Origin: Haloglomus litoreum | Lineage (GTDB): Archaea; Halobacteriota; Halobacteria; Halobacteriales; Haloarculaceae | DNA length: 64,000 nt | Direction: 5' to 3' | Assembly: GCF_029338515.1 (NCBI RefSeq) | Contig: NZ_CP119988.1 | Coordinates: 434,001-498,000, forward strand | Part shown: piece by piece, positions 1 to 7,592 of the stretch | Layout of the letters: the number at the start of each line of letters is the position of its first letter | Position numbering within the stretch: position 1 is the first letter of the stretch | The notes under the pieces: model-generated | Databases searched by the model: none | Told to the model about the DNA's origin: nothing | What the model saw: only the letters and a program-made list of their open reading frames with translations | Program-made: the position numbers and the translations under genes

Positions 1-1262
1 GGCCGTTCTCCCTGACCGGCCAGGCCAACTCGATGGGGACCCGGGTCTGCTCCTCGAAGGGCTCCTGGCCCGGCCACCGCGACTTCCAGGACCCACACGA
101 GCGGGCCGCGGTCGCGGACTACTGGGACGTCGACCCCGGCCGCCTGCCCGACGACACCGGTCCCGGGCCGGTCGGGACCCTCCGCGCGGTCGAGGACGAG
201 GTCGACGTGGTCTGGACGGTCGCGACGAACCCCGTCGCGGGCGTGCCCGACGCCGGGAACGTCGCCGGCCGCCTCGACGAGGCGTTCCTCGTCGTGCAGG
301 ACGCCTTCCACTCCGAGACCGTCGAGCACGCCGATGTCGTCCTCCCGGCGGCGACGTGGGGTGAGTCCGAGGGGACCGTGATGAACATGGAGCGCACCGT
401 CTCGCGGGTCCGTGCTGCCACCGAGACGCCCTCCGGCGTCAAGCAGGACATCGACATCATCGCCGATATCGGCCAGCGGCTCTGCCCCGGGCTGCTGGGC
501 GAGCCGCCGCTGGACCCCGAGGCCGTGTTCCGGGAGTTCTGCGACCTCACCGCCGACACGGACGCGGACTGCTCCGGGCTCTCGTACACGCGGCTGGAGG
601 CCGAGACCGCGGTGCGATGGCCGGCGCCCGGCCCGCGGGCGAGTGGCGGCTATCGGTACCACTCGCCGGCTGACGACGGGGCCGGGCCGACCGAGACCGT
701 GGACGGGGACGCCGATGCGACCGACGCCGACGGCGAGGCGGCCGCCCCCACCGGCGCGGACGCCGACTGGTCGTTCCCGACGCCGTCGGGGAAGGCGCGG
801 TTCTCGACCGCGGTCGAGCCCCACGACGCCGAGCCGACCGACGAGTCGTACCCGCTCGTCCTCACGACGGGGCGGGAGGCCGACGGCTACAACACGGGCG
901 TCCGGTCCCGGGAGGGCCCCGGCGAGCCGACGGCGCCCGTCGCCCGGGTCGCCCCGGCCACGATGTCCGAGGTGGCCGACGGCGACAGAGAGGTCAGCCT
1001 CGCCTCCCGGCGCGGCAGCGTGGACGTGACGCTCCACCCCGACGAGGCCGTCCCCGACGGCGTCGTCTGGCTCTCCATCCACCACCCCGCGACGAACCGG
1101 CTGACGACGCCGGAGCGTGACCCGCGCTCGGCCGAGCCGAACCTCAAGCAGTGTGCCGTCCGGGTCGAGCCCCGCACCGAGGAGTCCGAGGCGAAGGGGG
1201 CCGAGCCGGACGAGGAGACGCCGACCGACCGGCCCGCCCCGGTCGGGGAGGTGGCCGAATGA
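1..1262 (+). CDS. nasA: Assimilatory nitrate reductase, C-terminal part
   Basis: The gene enters from the left edge, open in frame 3 from base 3, and ends in TGA. About 420 residues remain. Molybdenum bis-MGD oxidoreductases of this group reduce nitrate to nitrite in the cytoplasm. Visible parts are the SMGTRVCSSKGSWPGHR region near the start, the stretch DVVLPAATWGESEGTVMNME typical of the cofactor-binding core, and a C-terminal molydopterin dinucleotide-binding domain from SFPTPSGKARF through TTGREADGYNTG to the end. The following mobA gene overlaps it by 4 bp (ATGA), and a ferredoxin-nitrite reductase follows, which supports an assimilatory rather than a respiratory role. The N-terminal Fe-S region lies outside the window. 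Confidence 0.9.
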   Translation, partial: PFSLTGQANSMGTRVCSSKGSWPGHRDFQDPHERAAVADYWDVDPGRLPDDTGPGPVGTLRAVEDEVDVVWTVATNPVAGVPDAGNVAGRLDEAFLVVQDAFHSETVEHADVVLPAATWGESEGTVMNMERTVSRVRAATETPSGVKQDIDIIADIGQRLCPGLLGEPPLDPEAVFREFCDLTADTDADCSGLSYTRLEAETAVRWPAPGPRASGGYRYHSPADDGAGPTETVDGDADATDADGEAAAPTGADADWSFPTPSGKARFSTAVEPHDAEPTDESYPLVLTTGREADGYNTGVRSREGPGEPTAPVARVAPATMSEVADGDREVSLASRRGSVDVTLHPDEAVPDGVVWLSIHHPATNRLTTPERDPRSAEPNLKQCAVRVEPRTEESEAKGAEPDEETPTDRPAPVGEVAE

Positions 1263-2122
1263 GCCGCGACGACGACCGGGAGCGGTCCGGGCGCCCCGAG
1301 CGCTCGGCGCTCCTCCTCGCGGGGGGTCGCTCCACCCGCTTCGGCGAGTCCGAGAAGGCGCTCGCCGAGCTGGGCGGTGCGCCGCTGCTCTGTCACACGG
1401 CGGCCGCGCTCGCGCCCGTCGTCGACGAACTCGTCGTCAACTGCCGCGAGGACCAGCGCGACGCGTTCGCCGCGGCGCTGGCCCCGCTCGACGAGCGGCT
1501 CCCGGTCCGCTTCGCGGTCGATCCGGTCGACGACGAGGGGCCCGTCGCCGGCCTGCTGACGGGGCTCCGGGTGGCGCGGGGCCAGTACGTCGCGGTGGCC
1601 GGCTGTGACCAGCCGTTCCTCCGGACCGCGACGGTGGCGGATCTGTTCGCGCACGCGACGGGCGAGGCCGGTGCCGGGACCCCGGCGGGCGCGGCGCCGC
1701 TGGCCGAGGACCGCCCCCAGCCGCTGGGCGCGGTCTACCACCGCGACCGGGCCCGCGAGGCGGCCGTCCACACGATGGCCGCCGGGTCGCGGGCCCTGCG
1801 GGACGTCCTCGCACGGGTCGACCCCCTGGCTGTCCCGGTCGCGCCCGGCGTGGTCCGCGATATCGACACGCAGGACGAACTCGGTGCGGTATCGGGCGAG
1901 GAAATGTCGAAAGATGCTGGCAATCGTGAAATAATGGAAGTAATTATCGAGAACACGGCGCCGACGGCGAACCGTCCTGCAAGCGACACCGCGGTCCTCC
2001 CGGACGGGGGCGAGGACCCACGGTCCGAGTCACGTCGGGGAGCGGAGCGGACCGACGGAGGTCCGTCGAGCGACGCGAGACGGACCACGTCAGACCTGCG
2101 GTCTGACGGAGGTGAGGACTGA
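1259..2122 (+). CDS. mobA: MobA-type molybdenum cofactor guanylyltransferase with long C-terminal extension
   Basis: MobA enzymes attach GMP to molybdopterin to give the MGD cofactor used by nitrate reductase. The N-terminus carries LLLAGGRSTRFGESEKAL, the nucleotide-binding loop, and GCDQPFL holds the metal-binding aspartate. The start is the ATG inside the nasA stop (ATGA). Haloarchaeal nitrate clusters contain such a gene, called nasC in Haloferax. MobA proteins normally end near 200 residues, which here corresponds to DIDTQDEL. This frame runs on for about 85 more residues of no recognisable domain across a locally AT-rich stretch (about 1900-1960) and a hairpin, and stops inside the next start (TGATG). 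The tail may be read-through of a former intergenic promoter region. Confidence 0.82.
   Translation: MSRDDDRERSGRPERSALLLAGGRSTRFGESEKALAELGGAPLLCHTAAALAPVVDELVVNCREDQRDAFAAALAPLDERLPVRFAVDPVDDEGPVAGLLTGLRVARGQYVAVAGCDQPFLRTATVADLFAHATGEAGAGTPAGAAPLAEDRPQPLGAVYHRDRAREAAVHTMAAGSRALRDVLARVDPLAVPVAPGVVRDIDTQDELGAVSGEEMSKDAGNREIMEVIIENTAPTANRPASDTAVLPDGGEDPRSESRRGAERTDGGPSSDARRTTSDLRSDGGED
2088..2108 (+). promoter_or_regulatory. Hairpin just upstream of the nitrite reductase start
   Basis: CGTCAGACC-TGC-GGTCTGACG is a perfect 9-bp stem with a 3-base loop, 13 bases before the nirA ATG and directly before the purine-rich GGAGGTGAGG. It could influence ribosome access in the nasA-mobA-nirA message or be a processing site. 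The structure is visible; the function is inference. Confidence 0.4.
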
Positions 2123-3891
2123 TGGTGCACAAGAAGGAGGGTATCAAGGAGGAGTGCTACGGCGACGAGGTCCGCGAGACGCTGCTGGCGTTCGCCGAGA
2201 ACGGCGGCGTCGAGGCCATCCCCGAGGACGAGCGCGAGGAGTGGTTCACCCGCTTCAAGTTCTGGGGCGTCTTCCAGCAGCGGACCGGCCAGGAGGAGTA
2301 CTTCATGATGCGCCTCACCGGGACCGACGGCATCCTCGAGCCGGGGCAGTTCCGTGCCCTGGCGGAGGTCGCCGACGAGTACGCCGGCGGCCCGGTCGAG
2401 AACCCGGAGTTCGGCAACAGCTGGCTCGACCTGACGACGCGCCAGTCGGTGCAGCTCCACTGGCTCGAACTCGAGGACGTGCCCGCGGTCTGGGACCGCA
2501 TCGAGGAGACGGGCCTCACCACGCGGTCGGCGGGTGGCGACACGATGCGCAACATCACGGGCAACCCCACGGCGGGCAAGGACGCCCGCGAGGTCATCGA
2601 CACGAAGCCCATCCTGGAGGAGATCCAGGCCACCATCCGGGACGACGACGACCTCGCCAATATGCCGCGCAAGTTCAACATCAGCGTCTCGGGCATCCCC
2701 GACGGCTCCGCCCAGGACGCCATCAACGACATCGGGCTGGAGCCGGCGATGAAGGCCGTCCAGGGCGATTCGCGGGTCGGGTTCAACGTCCGCGTCGGCG
2801 GCGGCCTCGGCGGGCACGAGCCCCGCGTCGCGCGGTCGCTGGACGTCTGGGTGCCGCCCGAGCGTGCCGTCGAGCTGGTCCGCGCGTTCGTCGAGTGCTA
2901 CTTCGACGAGGGGAACCGGACGAACCGGAACAAGAACCGCGCCCGGTTCTTCGTCGACGAGCGCGGCCCCGAGGCGATCCGCGCCCAGCTCCAGGCCGAG
3001 TACGTCGACTGGGAGCTCCGGACCGCGGGCGAGGACTGCCGCGAGAACTACACCTACAACGCCGGCCACGGGGACCACGAGGCCGCCCCGGAGGGCCCCA
3101 TCGACTACGTCGGCGTCCACGAGCAGCACGACGGCCGCTACTTCGTCGGGCTGAACGTGCCCGTCGGGCGCATCCCGGCCGACGACGCCCGCGCGCTGGC
3201 GGACCTCGCGGAGGCGTACGGCTCGGGCGAGATCCGGCTCACGCGCCGGCAGAACCCGCTCGTGATGGACATCCCCGAGGCCGACCTCGCGGCGTTCTTA
3301 GAGGAGCCGCTGCTGGAGGCCTACTCCCCCGAGCCGACCGTCTTCGAGCGCGGCGGGATGGCCTGTACGGGCACGGAATTCTGCTCGCTCGCGCTCGCCG
3401 AGACGAAGGCGCGCGAGGCCCGGCTGCTCCGCTGGCTCGACCGGAACGTCGAGCTCCCCGCCGACGTGGACACCATCAAGATCCACTTCTCGGGCTGCAC
3501 GGCGGACTGCGGCCACGCCAACACCGCCGACATCGGCCTGCTCGGGATGCGCGGCCGCAAGGACGGCGAGATGGTCGAGGCGCTCGACATCGGTGTCGGC
3601 GGCGGGATGGGCGAGGAGCCGTCGTTCGTCGACTGGGTCCGCCAGCGCGTCCCCGCCGACGAGGTGCCCGGCGCGCTCGCGAACCTGCTCAACGCCTTCG
3701 CCGCCCACCGCGAGGACGGACAGAGCTTCCGCGAGTGGGTCGACGCCACCGGCACCGAGGCCATCACGGAACTCCTCGAACCCGAGGAGACCGACTACGT
3801 CGACCCGGCGCTCCACGACGCCAAACAGTCCTGGTACCCCTTCGCCGACGAGGCGAGCGCCGACGACAGCCCCGCGCCCGCCGACGACTGA
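2122..3891 (+). CDS. nirA: Ferredoxin-nitrite reductase (siroheme, 4Fe-4S)
   Basis: A 589-residue enzyme reducing nitrite to ammonium with six electrons from ferredoxin, the second step of nitrate assimilation in the cytoplasm. It has the two-lobed layout of the nitrite/sulfite reductase family. The four cysteines that hold the [4Fe-4S]-siroheme centre are present as CTGTEFC (about residues 415-421) and CTADC (about 459-463). The start overlaps the mobA stop (TGATG) and has a good Shine-Dalgarno-like GGAGGTGAGG. The same gene is called nasD in Haloferax mediterranei. Length and motifs are normal for the family. Confidence 0.95.
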   Translation: MVHKKEGIKEECYGDEVRETLLAFAENGGVEAIPEDEREEWFTRFKFWGVFQQRTGQEEYFMMRLTGTDGILEPGQFRALAEVADEYAGGPVENPEFGNSWLDLTTRQSVQLHWLELEDVPAVWDRIEETGLTTRSAGGDTMRNITGNPTAGKDAREVIDTKPILEEIQATIRDDDDLANMPRKFNISVSGIPDGSAQDAINDIGLEPAMKAVQGDSRVGFNVRVGGGLGGHEPRVARSLDVWVPPERAVELVRAFVECYFDEGNRTNRNKNRARFFVDERGPEAIRAQLQAEYVDWELRTAGEDCRENYTYNAGHGDHEAAPEGPIDYVGVHEQHDGRYFVGLNVPVGRIPADDARALADLAEAYGSGEIRLTRRQNPLVMDIPEADLAAFLEEPLLEAYSPEPTVFERGGMACTGTEFCSLALAETKAREARLLRWLDRNVELPADVDTIKIHFSGCTADCGHANTADIGLLGMRGRKDGEMVEALDIGVGGGMGEEPSFVDWVRQRVPADEVPGALANLLNAFAAHREDGQSFREWVDATGTEAITELLEPEETDYVDPALHDAKQSWYPFADEASADDSPAPADD

Positions 3892-4007
3892 TGGCCCGAA
3901 CCGACACCCGCGCCGACGCCGGTGCCGACGGCCCCGACCCGGAGGTCGCCCCGATGGACGCCGCGCCGGAGCTGTTCGACGCGGTGGGGTGCGAGCCGGC
4001 GGAGTGA
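3891..4007 (+). CDS. Small hypothetical protein after nirA (38 aa)
   Basis: The ATG overlaps the nirA stop (TGATG), so the frame is translationally coupled. The product is a 38-residue acidic peptide, MARTDTRADAGADGPDPEVA then PMDAAPELFDAVGCEPAE. One cysteine near the end and no recognisable domain are seen. The coupling and the acidic haloarchaeal composition argue for a real gene; the size argues for caution. I do not recognise a family. Confidence 0.45.
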   Translation: MARTDTRADAGADGPDPEVAPMDAAPELFDAVGCEPAE

Positions 4008-4062
4008 GCCACGCGGCCGCCGCAATCGACAGCCCTTCCGTTCCCGTGTCCCGAATCGGGGT

Positions 4063-5280
4063 GTGGAGACGGACTCCGTCGACGCGCCCGCTTCCGAGGG
4101 CACCACCGCGGCCCCCACGCGCGGCTGGAAGCCGGTCGCGGCCATCGCCGGCTGGCAGACCGCCGCGAGCGCCTGCTACTACGGTCTCTTCGCCGCGACG
4201 GGCCTGCTGAAGCCCGCGTTCGACCTGACCGGCACGACCGTCGGTCTGTTCCTGACGGTCGGGTTGCTCGGCTACACGCTGGCGCTGTTCCCGAGCGGCG
4301 CGCTCGTCGATGGGTTCGGCGAGCGCCGCGTGATGCTCGCCGGGCTATCGGGCCTCGCCGTGGCGGCCGTCGGGGTGAGCCTCGCGCCGACGTACGGCGC
4401 GTTGCTGGGGGCGGCCGCGCTGCTCGGCGCGGCGTACTCGACGGCGATGCCCGCGACGAACCGCGCCATCGGTGCGAGCGCGCCGCCCGGCCGCGCCAAC
4501 CTCGCCATGGGGCTCAAGCAGGTCGGCGTCACCGCGGGGAGTGGCCTCGCCTCGCTGGTCTTCGCGGCGGTCGCGGCCTCGGCGCTGTTCGCGTGGGGCG
4601 ACGGCTTCCGGGCCGTCGCCGCGCTCGCCGTCGTCGCGGCCGCGGCCTTCGCGCTCCTGTACGACGGGCGCGCGGGGAGCGGCGACCTCGCCCTGCCGGA
4701 CCTCGACGGCCTCGGCGGCAACCCCGCGTACGTCCTGCTCGTCGCGGCCGGGTTCTTCCTCGGTACCGCCATCTTCGCCGCGCTGGGTTACGTCGTCCTC
4801 TACGTCGACGAGGGCGTCGGCGCGACGGTCGCCATCGGCGGCCTCGTCCTCGGCGCGACGCAGGTCGCCGGCAGCGTCGGGCGCGTGCTGGCCGGCGACC
4901 TCGCGGACCGGCTCGGCGGCGCGCGCGGTGCGGCGACCGTGGCGCTCGGGCAGGCGGTCATCGCGCTCGTCCTGTTCGGGGTCCTCGCCGCCGGGGTCGA
5001 TTCGACGCTCCTCGCCGGCCTCGTCCTGCTCGGTATCGGGGTCTCCGTGCTGGGGTCGACGGGCGTGTTCTACTCCTGTCTCGCCGGCCTCGTCGACGGG
5101 GACGACATCGGCGCGGCGACGGCCGGCGGGCAGACCGTCATCAACGTCGGCGGGATGGTCGCACCGCCCACCTTCGGCTACCTCGCGGACACCGCGGGCT
5201 ACGGGACGGCGTGGCTGCTGCCGACGGCGTGCATGGCGGCGGCCGTGGTGCTGTTGCTCGGCGTGCGGCGGACGGCGTGA
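4063..5280 (+). CDS. MFS transporter, probable nitrate/nitrite transporter
   Basis: A 405-residue protein with about 12 predicted membrane helices and the cytoplasmic loop DGFGERR after helix 2, a major-facilitator signature. The start chosen is the GTG giving VETDSVDAPASEG; upstream in-frame residues are arginine-rich and unlike a haloarchaeal protein. The only gene between it and nirA is a 38-aa frame, so it falls in the nitrate assimilation cluster, where haloarchaea carry an MFS nitrate carrier (nasB in Haloferax). The transport role is inferred from position; the sequence alone supports only an MFS carrier. Confidence 0.8.
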   Translation: METDSVDAPASEGTTAAPTRGWKPVAAIAGWQTAASACYYGLFAATGLLKPAFDLTGTTVGLFLTVGLLGYTLALFPSGALVDGFGERRVMLAGLSGLAVAAVGVSLAPTYGALLGAAALLGAAYSTAMPATNRAIGASAPPGRANLAMGLKQVGVTAGSGLASLVFAAVAASALFAWGDGFRAVAALAVVAAAAFALLYDGRAGSGDLALPDLDGLGGNPAYVLLVAAGFFLGTAIFAALGYVVLYVDEGVGATVAIGGLVLGATQVAGSVGRVLAGDLADRLGGARGAATVALGQAVIALVLFGVLAAGVDSTLLAGLVLLGIGVSVLGSTGVFYSCLAGLVDGDDIGAATAGGQTVINVGGMVAPPTFGYLADTAGYGTAWLLPTACMAAAVVLLLGVRRTA

Positions 5281-5309
5281 GGGCGGGGCGGGGTGGCCCG
5301 TCGCCGCAC

Positions 5310-5528
5310 TCAGCTCTCCGACTCGTTCGACGCCGTGCTGAAGCCGAACAGCAACCCGCCACCACAGACCCCCGTGGCGGCGTTCTGGAGCAGGCCCAGT
5401 CCGGCGATGCCGGTCATCAGGGCGGTCGTCCGTTCGCCGGCTCTGGCCGCGGAGACGGCGGTCGCCACGAGCCAGACTCCTGCGATTCCGCGGACGGTGC
5501 GGTCGACCTCGTCGAGGTTCGGTCGCAT
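5310..5528 (-). CDS. Small membrane protein, DUF2892/YgaP-like
   Basis: A 72-residue protein. The start chosen is ATG at 5528 (MRPNLDEVDRTVRG), which gives the typical DUF2892 opening, followed by two hydrophobic segments (GIAGVWLVATAVSAA and TALMTGIAGLGLLQNAATG) and a cysteine in GVCGGG. Longer upstream reading is arginine-rich and unlikely. It is convergent with the MFS gene. Function in this family is unknown; some members accompany rhodanese domains. Confidence 0.7.
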   Translation of the reverse strand: MRPNLDEVDRTVRGIAGVWLVATAVSAARAGERTTALMTGIAGLGLLQNAATGVCGGGLLFGFSTASNESES

Positions 5529-5698
5529 CGGTCGTCCATCTCGCCGCACGGAGGAGTCCGTACCGCCGAACGGCTCCGGGGGGTTCTTGACGCCCACCCG
5601 GGAGTCGCCACGGGCCCGTCGCACGCACCGGAGTCACCGCCGGACCGTGACGCGGAACCGGCGGTACCCCTATACTCGCCCGCTCCTGCCTGTCGGTC

Positions 5699-6355
5699 AT
5701 GAAACGGGTCCGACTCAGCATCTCCCCGCCGGACGCGTACCTCCCGCCCGTCTACCGTCGTCTCACCCGCGAGGCGCCGTACCTCTCGGTCGTTCGCATC
5801 GTCAACTGGAACGTCGCCCAGCCGCCGGTCGGGTTCCTCCTCTGGGTCCGGGGTGAGCACGAGCGACTGGCGCCGGCCCTGGCCGACGCCCCGAACGTCC
5901 GTGAGTTCGAGACCGTCCCGAACGGCGACGGGACGGCCTACTGCTTCCTCGCGGCGGAGGAATCGACGCCCGCCCGTGCGCTGTTCGAGAACTTCACTCG
6001 CGAGGACGTGCTGACCGTGCCGCCGGTCGAGTGCCACGACGACGGGAGCAGCACGTTCACGCTGGTCGGTACCGACGCCGCGATCCAGGCCGCGGTCGAG
6101 GGAATCCCGGATGCTGTCGGCGTCTCCGTCGAGGCCGTCGGCACGGGCCCGGTCGGCGCGGACGACGCCGTCCGTGCGCTCTCGCCCCGGCAGCGGGCGG
6201 CCGCGCGGGCGGGGCTCCGCGTGGGGTACTACGATGTCCCCCGCGAGGCCACCATCGCCGACGTGGCCGCGGAACTGGACTGCGGGCGGGCCACCGCGGC
6301 CGAACACCTCCAGAAGGCCGAGGCGAAGCTGTTCCGCGCGCTCTTCGACGCCTGA
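5699..6355 (+). CDS. HTH-10 (bacterio-opsin activator-type) transcription regulator
   Basis: A 218-residue protein. The N-terminal 150 residues form an unrecognised sensor-like region found in haloarchaeal Bat-like regulators. The C-terminus from about residue 163 is the HTH-10 domain: LSPRQRAAARAGLRVGYYDV, then TIADVAAELDCGRATAAEHL, then QKAEAKLFRALF. Start ATG at 5699. It lies close to the nitrate assimilation cluster, but control of that cluster is only a possibility. Confidence 0.82.
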   Translation: MKRVRLSISPPDAYLPPVYRRLTREAPYLSVVRIVNWNVAQPPVGFLLWVRGEHERLAPALADAPNVREFETVPNGDGTAYCFLAAEESTPARALFENFTREDVLTVPPVECHDDGSSTFTLVGTDAAIQAAVEGIPDAVGVSVEAVGTGPVGADDAVRALSPRQRAAARAGLRVGYYDVPREATIADVAAELDCGRATAAEHLQKAEAKLFRALFDA

Positions 6356-6378
6356 GTCACGCGCCGGCGAGCGCCCGC

Positions 6379-7098
6379 TCAGACCTCCAGCTCCTCGGCG
6401 GCCTCGGTCAACTCGGTCACGTGCTCGTTGTACGCCGCCACGAACGCGGCCACGTCCGGGGCGAGTTCCTTCAGGTCGGGGACGCTCGGCGGGCCGTACT
6501 GCGAGAGGAGGTAGACGCCGTCGCTGCCGCCGACCCGCAGGTACGACACCTGCGCGCCGTCGCGCTTCAGCTCCCAGCGCGAGCCGTTGACTCGGGCGGT
6601 GAAGGTGCCGTAGTCGTCGCCCTCGTAGCGGTCGAGTTCGCCGACCATCGTCGTACAGACCTCGCGGATGCGCGAGATGACGCGCTCGCGCTCGGCGACG
6701 ATGTCGCTGGTGTCGGCGGGCTCCGGGTAGTCGGTGGGGGTGTCGTCGAGCGCGCCCGCGAGCGAGTCGACCCAGCGGTCGAACGCGCGGACGAACGCGG
6801 CGTAGTCGGCCGCCGCGAGCGCCAGCGCGTCCGGTTCGGGCGGCTGTTTGGTCGAGACGACGTACACCGGTTCCCCGGAGCGGGGCTCGAACAGGAGGAA
6901 CTCCACGTCGCCGGCCTCGTACTTCAGCGTCCACTCCCCGGCGTCGGTGGTGAACGCGCGCCGGCCGTAGTCGCCACCCTGCACGCGGGCGAGGGCCCGC
7001 GCCAGCCCGCTCGCGTGGTCGCGGATGGCATCGGCCACCTCGTCGCGTCGGTCGGCCACCGCGTCGGGGTCCGTCTCCAGCTCCGGCAGGTCGGTCAC
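6379..7098 (-). CDS. Conserved haloarchaeal protein with internal duplication
   Basis: 239 residues from a GTG start (VTDLPELETD). Two halves look related: DYGRRAFTTDAGEWTLKYEA with a YAAFVRAFDRWVDSL helix, and DYGTFTARVNGSRWELKRDG with a VAAFVAAYNEHVTEL helix. Each half is a beta-rich unit followed by a helix. No membrane or signal segment is seen. I do not recognise the family. It is convergent with the HTH-10 gene (23 bp apart). Confidence 0.7.
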   Translation of the reverse strand: MTDLPELETDPDAVADRRDEVADAIRDHASGLARALARVQGGDYGRRAFTTDAGEWTLKYEAGDVEFLLFEPRSGEPVYVVSTKQPPEPDALALAAADYAAFVRAFDRWVDSLAGALDDTPTDYPEPADTSDIVAERERVISRIREVCTTMVGELDRYEGDDYGTFTARVNGSRWELKRDGAQVSYLRVGGSDGVYLLSQYGPPSVPDLKELAPDVAAFVAAYNEHVTELTEAAEELEV

Positions 7099-7200
7099 GT
7101 GCGGGGGTGGTGCGGAGTGGGCCTTAGGGTTCCGGTCGCGGGCCCGCGCAGCCGTCGCTCCCGGGTCGCATCGCGAAAGAACGAGTCCGCGCGGCCGGCG

Positions 7201-7458
7201 TCACTCCTCGTCGTCCTCGTCGGCGTCCGCCGACTGCGGGGTTCCGTCCTCGCCGGCGTCCGCCGACTGCGGGGTTCCGTCCTCGCCGGCGTCCGCCGAC
7301 TGCGGGGTGCCGTCCCCGCCGTCGGTGAGCAGTTCCACGTCCTCGGCCGGTTCGTCCTCGGCGAACGAGGGCGCCTCGGGTTCGCGCTCCTCGAGCTCCG
7401 CCTCGAACTCGTCGGCCATCTCACTGGACCACTCTCGGGGTGTGAATCCGTGGCACAT
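7201..7458 (-). CDS. Acidic haloarchaeal protein with tandem GTPQSADAGED tail
   Basis: 85 residues from ATG at 7458 (MCHGFTPREWSSEMADEFEA). The N-terminal 30 residues resemble a short conserved haloarchaeal motif; the C-terminus consists of three copies of an 11-residue acidic repeat, GTPQSADAGED. The longer upstream frame has a basic composition and is rejected. The tail is expected to be disordered. Function unknown. Confidence 0.65.
   Translation of the reverse strand: MCHGFTPREWSSEMADEFEAELEEREPEAPSFAEDEPAEDVELLTDGGDGTPQSADAGEDGTPQSADAGEDGTPQSADADEDDEE
7225..7323 (-). repeat. Three tandem 33-bp repeats inside a gene
   Basis: Units begin at 7225, 7258 and 7291. The first two are identical; the third differs at a few bases near its end. 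The 33-bp period keeps the frame and encodes an 11-residue acidic repeat. Copy number may vary between strains. Confidence 0.9.
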
Positions 7459-7592
7459 CGCGAGCGTATGTAACGATTCTACACGTTTAATCCCTCCGTC
7501 GAGGGCTCCGGGAGGTGGTCGCCGGCTGCGTACCGCGCGCTGACTGGTGCGTCCCGGCAGTCCTAACAGCCCCCCGCGACTCCCCATCACCG

